From RHLJ01 sp965222205 (GTDB taxonomy: Bacteria; Bacteroidota; Rhodothermia; Balneolales; Balneolaceae): a stretch of DNA of 64,000 bases. The notes beneath the pieces were generated by a model. It worked only from the letters and a program-made list of their open reading frames with translations. It was not told the DNA's origin and did no database searches. The stretch lies in contig OZ244932.1 in the NCBI GenBank assembly GCA_965222205.1, positions 248,001-312,000 on the forward strand, given 5' to 3'. Numbering within the stretch: position 1 is the stretch's first letter; each line of letters opens with the position of its first letter. The position numbers were made by a program, and so were the translations under genes. Below, in pieces: positions 60,083 through 64,000 of the stretch.

Positions 60083-61974
60083 AAATTGACTTATTCAAAA
60101 ACAAAATTGTTATAGAATATGGTCAGGGAGAACTAAAGGACTACCAAAAATCCCAATTCTCATATTTCGATTTCGAACTAGGTTCAAAGAAGATTGAAAA
60201 GATTTCTGATGATTTTGAGAAAGACCTTCAAACTATTTCCCAAATTGCTGAGTATGGGAACTTAAATATTGAATACGGAAAAACTGTAAAAAGGATTGTC
60301 CAAAACATAAAAGACGATTCGGAAAAATTTTTAGAAATAAAGAAGAGGGGCGAAAACTTTAAGAATGGAATTTTTGAAGTTAATTTATTCAATGAGTTTG
60401 AACTTTTTTTGAAAAATAATTTAAGGAGACGACTTAGACCACACCAGATCAAAGCAGCATATCACCACTATATCGTTCAGAATGCCGCCAATTTTTCTGT
60501 GCCAGGAAGTGGAAAGACTAGTGTCATTTTAGCTGTTTATGAAAAATTAAGACTTGAAGGGAAAGTGAATTGTTTATTTGTAATTGGGCCATATTCTAGT
60601 TTTGAGCCTTGGAAAGTTGAATTTTCAACTACGCTTAATCGAAACCCAAATTTTAGGATTTTGAGTGGTGGAGATCCTGAGTCTAGGAGGTCTGAATTTT
60701 ATGTCACCTCCGATAATGTTGCTGAGCTGTATATGACCAGCTTCCATAGCGCGCTAAATGATTCCGAATATTTAAAGTTCTTTCTTAGAAAAATAGGTTT
60801 GAAAGTTTGTTTAGTAGTTGATGAGGCTCATTATTTCAAACGGGTTGGAGGGGCTTGGGCTAATACGATTTTAGGTTTGAAAGATTTTGCAGATCATAAA
60901 TTCATTTTAACAGGAACTCCTGCACCAAAAAGTTATACTGACTTTTTTAATTTATTTGATTTCTTATGGGGCAATAGGCCTGTTATTACGGAAGAACAAA
61001 AAATACAGATTCAACTATGGGAAAAGGAAAAAGAGAATGAAAAAATAAAGAATTTACTTGATGAGCAAATAGGCCCTTTTTTTTATAGAGTTAGAAAATC
61101 AGAATTAGGATTAAAGTCGCCTGAGTTTCATGATCCTATTTTAATAGAAATGAAGCCTATTGAAAAAAGGATCAATTCATTCATAAAGTCAAGAATCGAA
61201 ACTTTGTCAGAATCAGATTTTTTTGAAAATGAAAAAACATTAGAAAAGCTCTGGAAAAGCAGAATGATCAGATTGAGGCAAAGTTGCTCAAACAGTAATT
61301 TACTTAAATCAGCTTTAATCGAAGAAAACAATGAATTTCAGTTTAATGAGGAACTAACGAATCAAATCATAAACTATAAAAAATTAGAGACGCCAAGAAA
61401 ACTAGATGCTTTATTAGAATTAGTATCAGAGTTAAATCGTAAAGATGAAAAAGTCGTGATTTGGACAAATTTTATTGGCACACTGAAGCTCATAAAAGAA
61501 TCATTAAGTGAGATAGGAATAAAATCGGAGTTGATTTATGGAGATACTCCAAAAGAATCTTTTAGAAAAGTATCTCATTTACAAAGAACCAGAGAGGAAA
61601 TTATAGAAACTTTTAAAAATCGAGAATCCTCCTTGGATGTATTAGTTGCAAATCCAGCCGCCTGCGCAGAATCAATTTCTCTTCATAAAACATGTAACCA
61701 TGCTATATACTATGACCTTTCATATAACCTTGCACAGTACTTACAATCGCTCGATAGAATACATAGAGTTGGTGGATCAGAAAAAAAAGAAGCTAACTAC
61801 TACTTTTTGAAATATGAAAATTCAATCGATGAGGACATTTTCTTGAATCTTCAAGAAAAAGCTAAAAAGATGTATAATATAATTGATCAAGACTATGAGG
61901 TATATGATCTTACAATAGAAGAAGAGGGATTGGAAGATATTGATGCTTATAAAAGACTTTTCCTTAATAAGTAG
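60079..61974 (+). CDS. SNF2-like SF2 helicase/ATPase
   Basis: This 631-residue protein has Walker A FSVPGSGKTSVILAVYEKL near 141, DEAH in VVDEAHYFKRVGGAW near 246, TGTP in FILTGTPAPKSYTDFFNLF near 277, IV IWTNFIGTLKLIK and VI QSLDRIHRVGG near 556. The motif I context differs from the DEMGLGKT of classic SNF2. It starts with TTG at 60079 inside the upstream stop region (4-nt overlap), with AAGGAAAAG upstream. It probably translocates on DNA for the adjoining HNH protein. Confidence 0.85.
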   Translation: MKIDLFKNKIVIEYGQGELKDYQKSQFSYFDFELGSKKIEKISDDFEKDLQTISQIAEYGNLNIEYGKTVKRIVQNIKDDSEKFLEIKKRGENFKNGIFEVNLFNEFELFLKNNLRRRLRPHQIKAAYHHYIVQNAANFSVPGSGKTSVILAVYEKLRLEGKVNCLFVIGPYSSFEPWKVEFSTTLNRNPNFRILSGGDPESRRSEFYVTSDNVAELYMTSFHSALNDSEYLKFFLRKIGLKVCLVVDEAHYFKRVGGAWANTILGLKDFADHKFILTGTPAPKSYTDFFNLFDFLWGNRPVITEEQKIQIQLWEKEKENEKIKNLLDEQIGPFFYRVRKSELGLKSPEFHDPILIEMKPIEKRINSFIKSRIETLSESDFFENEKTLEKLWKSRMIRLRQSCSNSNLLKSALIEENNEFQFNEELTNQIINYKKLETPRKLDALLELVSELNRKDEKVVIWTNFIGTLKLIKESLSEIGIKSELIYGDTPKESFRKVSHLQRTREEIIETFKNRESSLDVLVANPAACAESISLHKTCNHAIYYDLSYNLAQYLQSLDRIHRVGGSEKKEANYYFLKYENSIDEDIFLNLQEKAKKMYNIIDQDYEVYDLTIEEEGLEDIDAYKRLFLNK

Positions 61975-61993
61975 TAAATACTGATTTGATTAA

Positions 61994-62905
61994 TTGAAAA
62001 AGAAAAGTAAATACAAAAAAATTAACCCGCCCTTTGGATATTTTGGTTCAAAGAATAAGATTGCTAGGCAATTAACAGGAAACCTTCCTCCTCACACTTG
62101 TTGGTTAGAAGCTTTCTGCGGATCAGCAGCGGTAACGCTCGCAAAGCCACCTTCTAATATTGAAATTATTAATGATATAGATGATGAGATTATTAATCTT
62201 TTTCAACAATTAAGGAACAATCATTCGGAGCTTTGTGGGGCAATACGGATGACGCCTTATGCGTCTCGAGAATTAGAAATAGCAAGAAATGGAAATAAAG
62301 AAATATCCGATTTAGAGCGAGCCAGAAGATTTCTAGTTCAATCGATGATGGCAATAAATGGTGTTTTTGGAGAACACAAAGGAGGTTTTTCTTATTCTCA
62401 TTCTTATGTTAGGAATGGTAGAGAAGCGAGGGTAAATAGGTGGTATAATCTCCCTGAAAGATTAGAAGAAGTAGTTGAAAGATTGAGAAGTGTAAGAGTT
62501 GAAAATAGAGATGCCCGAACCTTGATAAAAAAATATGTTAATAGACCTACAACACTTATTTATTTAGACCCACCATATCTTGGTGAAAGAACAAAGGGAT
62601 ATGCTTTTGATGAATATGAAGAAGAGTTTCATACAAGTTTATTGGAAATAATATCTGATGTAAAAAGTATGGTGTTTATTAGTGGATACGAAAGTGAGTT
62701 ATATGATTCTTATTTAGCGGAAGAACTCGGTTGGGAGAAAAAAATAATTGATACAATAACTAAAGGGTCAAATGGCCATAGTTATTCAAGAAAAGAAGTA
62801 GTTTGGACCAACAAAGTTTATAATAATGCATTAAGAGAAAACAAACTTCAAATTGAGTTTTCTGAGAAGGAACTCAAACAAAAAAAACTGAATCCAGAAC
62901 GGTAG
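61994..62905 (+). CDS. D12-class DNA adenine methyltransferase
   Basis: This 303-residue N6-adenine methylase has an N-terminal PPFGYFGSKNKIARQL (cofactor motif), LEAFCGSAAVTLAKPPSN, NDIDDEI near 59 and the catalytic LIYLDPPYLGE near 191. The TPYASRELEIAR and ERARRFLVQSMMAINGVF regions are typical of the D12 (Dam/phage-type) group. The start is TTG at 61994; no ATG lies before the conserved core. It follows the helicase by 19 nt. It would protect host DNA if the cassette is a restriction system. Confidence 0.87.
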   Translation: MKKKSKYKKINPPFGYFGSKNKIARQLTGNLPPHTCWLEAFCGSAAVTLAKPPSNIEIINDIDDEIINLFQQLRNNHSELCGAIRMTPYASRELEIARNGNKEISDLERARRFLVQSMMAINGVFGEHKGGFSYSHSYVRNGREARVNRWYNLPERLEEVVERLRSVRVENRDARTLIKKYVNRPTTLIYLDPPYLGERTKGYAFDEYEEEFHTSLLEIISDVKSMVFISGYESELYDSYLAEELGWEKKIIDTITKGSNGHSYSRKEVVWTNKVYNNALRENKLQIEFSEKELKQKKLNPER

Positions 62906-62932
62906 TTTTTGAACCTATTATAGAATTTATAA

Positions 62933-63508
62933 CTAAACGACCGTGAACCTATAAACCGTAGTTGTATTATACTCCTCACTAGGTTCTAACACGGTGGATG
63001 GAAAATCGGGTCGGTTTGGGGAGTTGGGGTAGTGTTGGGTTTCGAGGCAAAGTCCAAAGCGGGGATTGTTTTCGGTCCCTGTCTTTCCTCCGGGTTCGGT
63101 GGTCAGGACTTCCATTTTTCGTCCTGATAATGGATGGGTTAATACAGCGGCGAGTTTCAGTTCTTCTCCCTCTTTATTCAGTACCCAATTATGATCAAAG
63201 CCTGATGCATGTTGTATTTGATCATGCTCTGAGGCGATGTCATCCCCAATGGTTTTCAGGGATGTGAAATCAAAGGGAGTTCCTGCAACAGGGCTCAATC
63301 CACCTGAAGGAATTTTATGATCATCCACTGCGAGAAAGGTGTCGGCATCAATCTGAAGTTGATGACTCAGAATATCTTCTTTCATACCCGAAAGGTTGAA
63401 ATAACTGTGTTGAGTCAGATTTACCACCATGGATTTATCCGTGGTCGCTTTATACTCGATAATGAGTTCATTCTGATCAGAGAGGGTGTAAGTAACTTCA
63501 ACTTCAAC
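62933..63508 (-). pseudogene. galM: 5'-truncated aldose 1-epimerase (galM) remnant
   Basis: The frame runs from the natural 3' end (TVYRFTVV stop) back through TQHSYFNLSG, FDHNWVLN and CLETQHYPNSPNRPDFPSTV, all mutarotase motifs. It continues upstream past the Met at 63430 to about 63508 (VEVEVTYTLSDQNELIIEYK), where it runs into a palindromic element with a stop. About the first 150 residues of the usual ~340 are missing. The catalytic His/Glu of the remaining part can still be seen, so a short product is possible but probably inactive. Confidence 0.8.
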
Positions 63509-63600
63509 CCTCGGGGATGAATCCCGGGGCTATTAATGTTAAACCCTTTCAAGGTTATGGCAACGAAACACCTAACTTCTACATCCTTTCAAGAGGGGGA
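63509..63600. repeat. Palindromic repeat element at the galM break
   Basis: TCGGGGATGAATCCCGGGGC (63511-63530) is a hairpin sharing the core GGGATGAATC-CGGGG with the inner hairpin of the 161-bp element at 16126-16145. CCCTTTCAAGG and CCTTTCAAGAGGG follow (63544 and 63581). It starts exactly where galM homology ends. Confidence 0.6.
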
Positions 63601-63637
63601 GCTTTGATGGAATGGGATTGAATTCAAAAATTCTAAA

Positions 63638-63976
63638 TTACTCCCCAATGTGTTTATGATTTCCTTTATCGTGGCGTTTTCGGAGGGTTTTAACCACTTT
63701 ATGTAGAGGAATTTCTTTTTCTGCAAGAAGAAGCATTAAATGGAATAGCAAGTCAGCAGCCTCTGCTATGGTTTCTTTTTTGCCTTTATTTTTTGAGGCG
63801 ATAACTGTTTCAACAGCTTCTTCGCCAACCTTTTGGGCAATTTTGTCTACTCCTTTTTTGAACATTGAAGTAGTATAAGAGCCTTTAGGCATCTCATCTT
63901 TACGATCATAAAGAAGATCTTCAAGCTCTTTGATGAAATCGATGTCTTTTTCAGTGAGTTGTTTTTTTACGCCCAT
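63638..63976 (-). CDS. hisE: Phosphoribosyl-ATP pyrophosphatase (HisE) domain
   Basis: This 112-residue protein carries the histidine-biosynthesis MazG-like HisE fold: FIKELEDLLYDRKDEMPKGS, AQKVGEEAVETVIASKNKGK, EAADLLFHLMLLLAEKEI and LRKRH near the end. It hydrolyses phosphoribosyl-ATP. No stop occurs between the Met at 63976 and the window edge on this strand, so it could be the C-terminal half of a HisI-HisE fusion cut off by the window. A separate hisE starting at 63976 is the alternative. Confidence 0.9.
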   Translation of the reverse strand: MGVKKQLTEKDIDFIKELEDLLYDRKDEMPKGSYTTSMFKKGVDKIAQKVGEEAVETVIASKNKGKKETIAEAADLLFHLMLLLAEKEIPLHKVVKTLRKRHDKGNHKHIGE

Positions 63977-64000
63977 GAAAGCTTTTTTGGCTGTGATTTT

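Noticed and set aside
58196..62905. Cassette considered as a prophage fragment
   Set aside because: No integrase, capsid, terminase or tail gene is present; all three genes fit DNA cutting, translocation and methylation.

Overview
The window reads as a chromosomal segment of a free-living, Gram-negative, heterotrophic bacterium of the Bacteroidota/Rhodothermota/Balneolota side of the FCB group. Pointers are the many lipoproteins with a short lipobox, TolB-propeller and S9 peptidases, a DUF4199/membrane-LuxR pair, a BlaR1 protein carrying a TonB domain, and the decayed tail of a type IX secretion (T9SS) cargo protein. Balneolota (Balneola/Gracilimonas-like) is my best guess. It is an inference from protein style, not from a marker-gene comparison.

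Layout. 1-12.6 kb: an exported propeller/amidohydrolase, then a long minus-strand series of small genes (BASS transporter, two VOC proteins, exported DUF6265 and related proteins, AraC, SRPBCC, DUF1801, DUF4199, LuxR) ending in an M29 aminopeptidase and a lone ABC ATPase. 12.7-23 kb: lipid catabolism, with an unknown acidic protein joined to an acyl-CoA carboxylase beta subunit, a hotdog thioesterase, and an operon of acyl-CoA synthetase, FadN-type 3-hydroxyacyl-CoA dehydrogenase/hydratase, thiolase and a mitochondrial-type 2,4-dienoyl-CoA reductase. 23-33 kb: small envelope proteins, a BlaI/BlaR1 pair with a perfect 20-bp palindrome, an FeS-type cryptochrome/photolyase, a class II CPD photolyase, RarA and an FMN reductase. 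33-44.5 kb: two histidine kinase/response regulator pairs, a lone receiver, an S9 peptidase, two tandem beta-propeller proteins, a histidine phosphatase, a LytTR protein and the decayed T9SS tail. 44.6-57 kb: tRNA-Leu(UAA), RelA/SpoT, an HU-like protein, RuvX, peptide deformylase, Met-tRNA formyltransferase, an ankyrin protein, PruA, GapA, an M28 peptidase and OsmC. 57-64 kb: two copies of a GC-rich hairpin repeat, then a visibly AT-rich three-gene cassette, a 5'-truncated galM and a HisE domain at the window edge.

The candidate new system is the cassette at 58196-62905. It has an HNH nuclease fused to a ParB/Srx-fold domain, then an SF2 (SNF2-like) helicase overlapping it by 4 nt, then a D12-class adenine methyltransferase. 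The layout is that of a restriction-modification-like defence module, but the gene set does not match any named system I can recall. It lies beside dispersed repeats and a broken housekeeping gene, as expected of a variable locus.

Other structures include a 161-bp element with 28-bp inverted ends (16035-16195), a ten-unit 7-bp satellite running into the stop codon of the ABC ATPase, and two small genes of 49 and 50 residues. No rRNA, CRISPR array, integrase, transposase gene or replication origin was seen.
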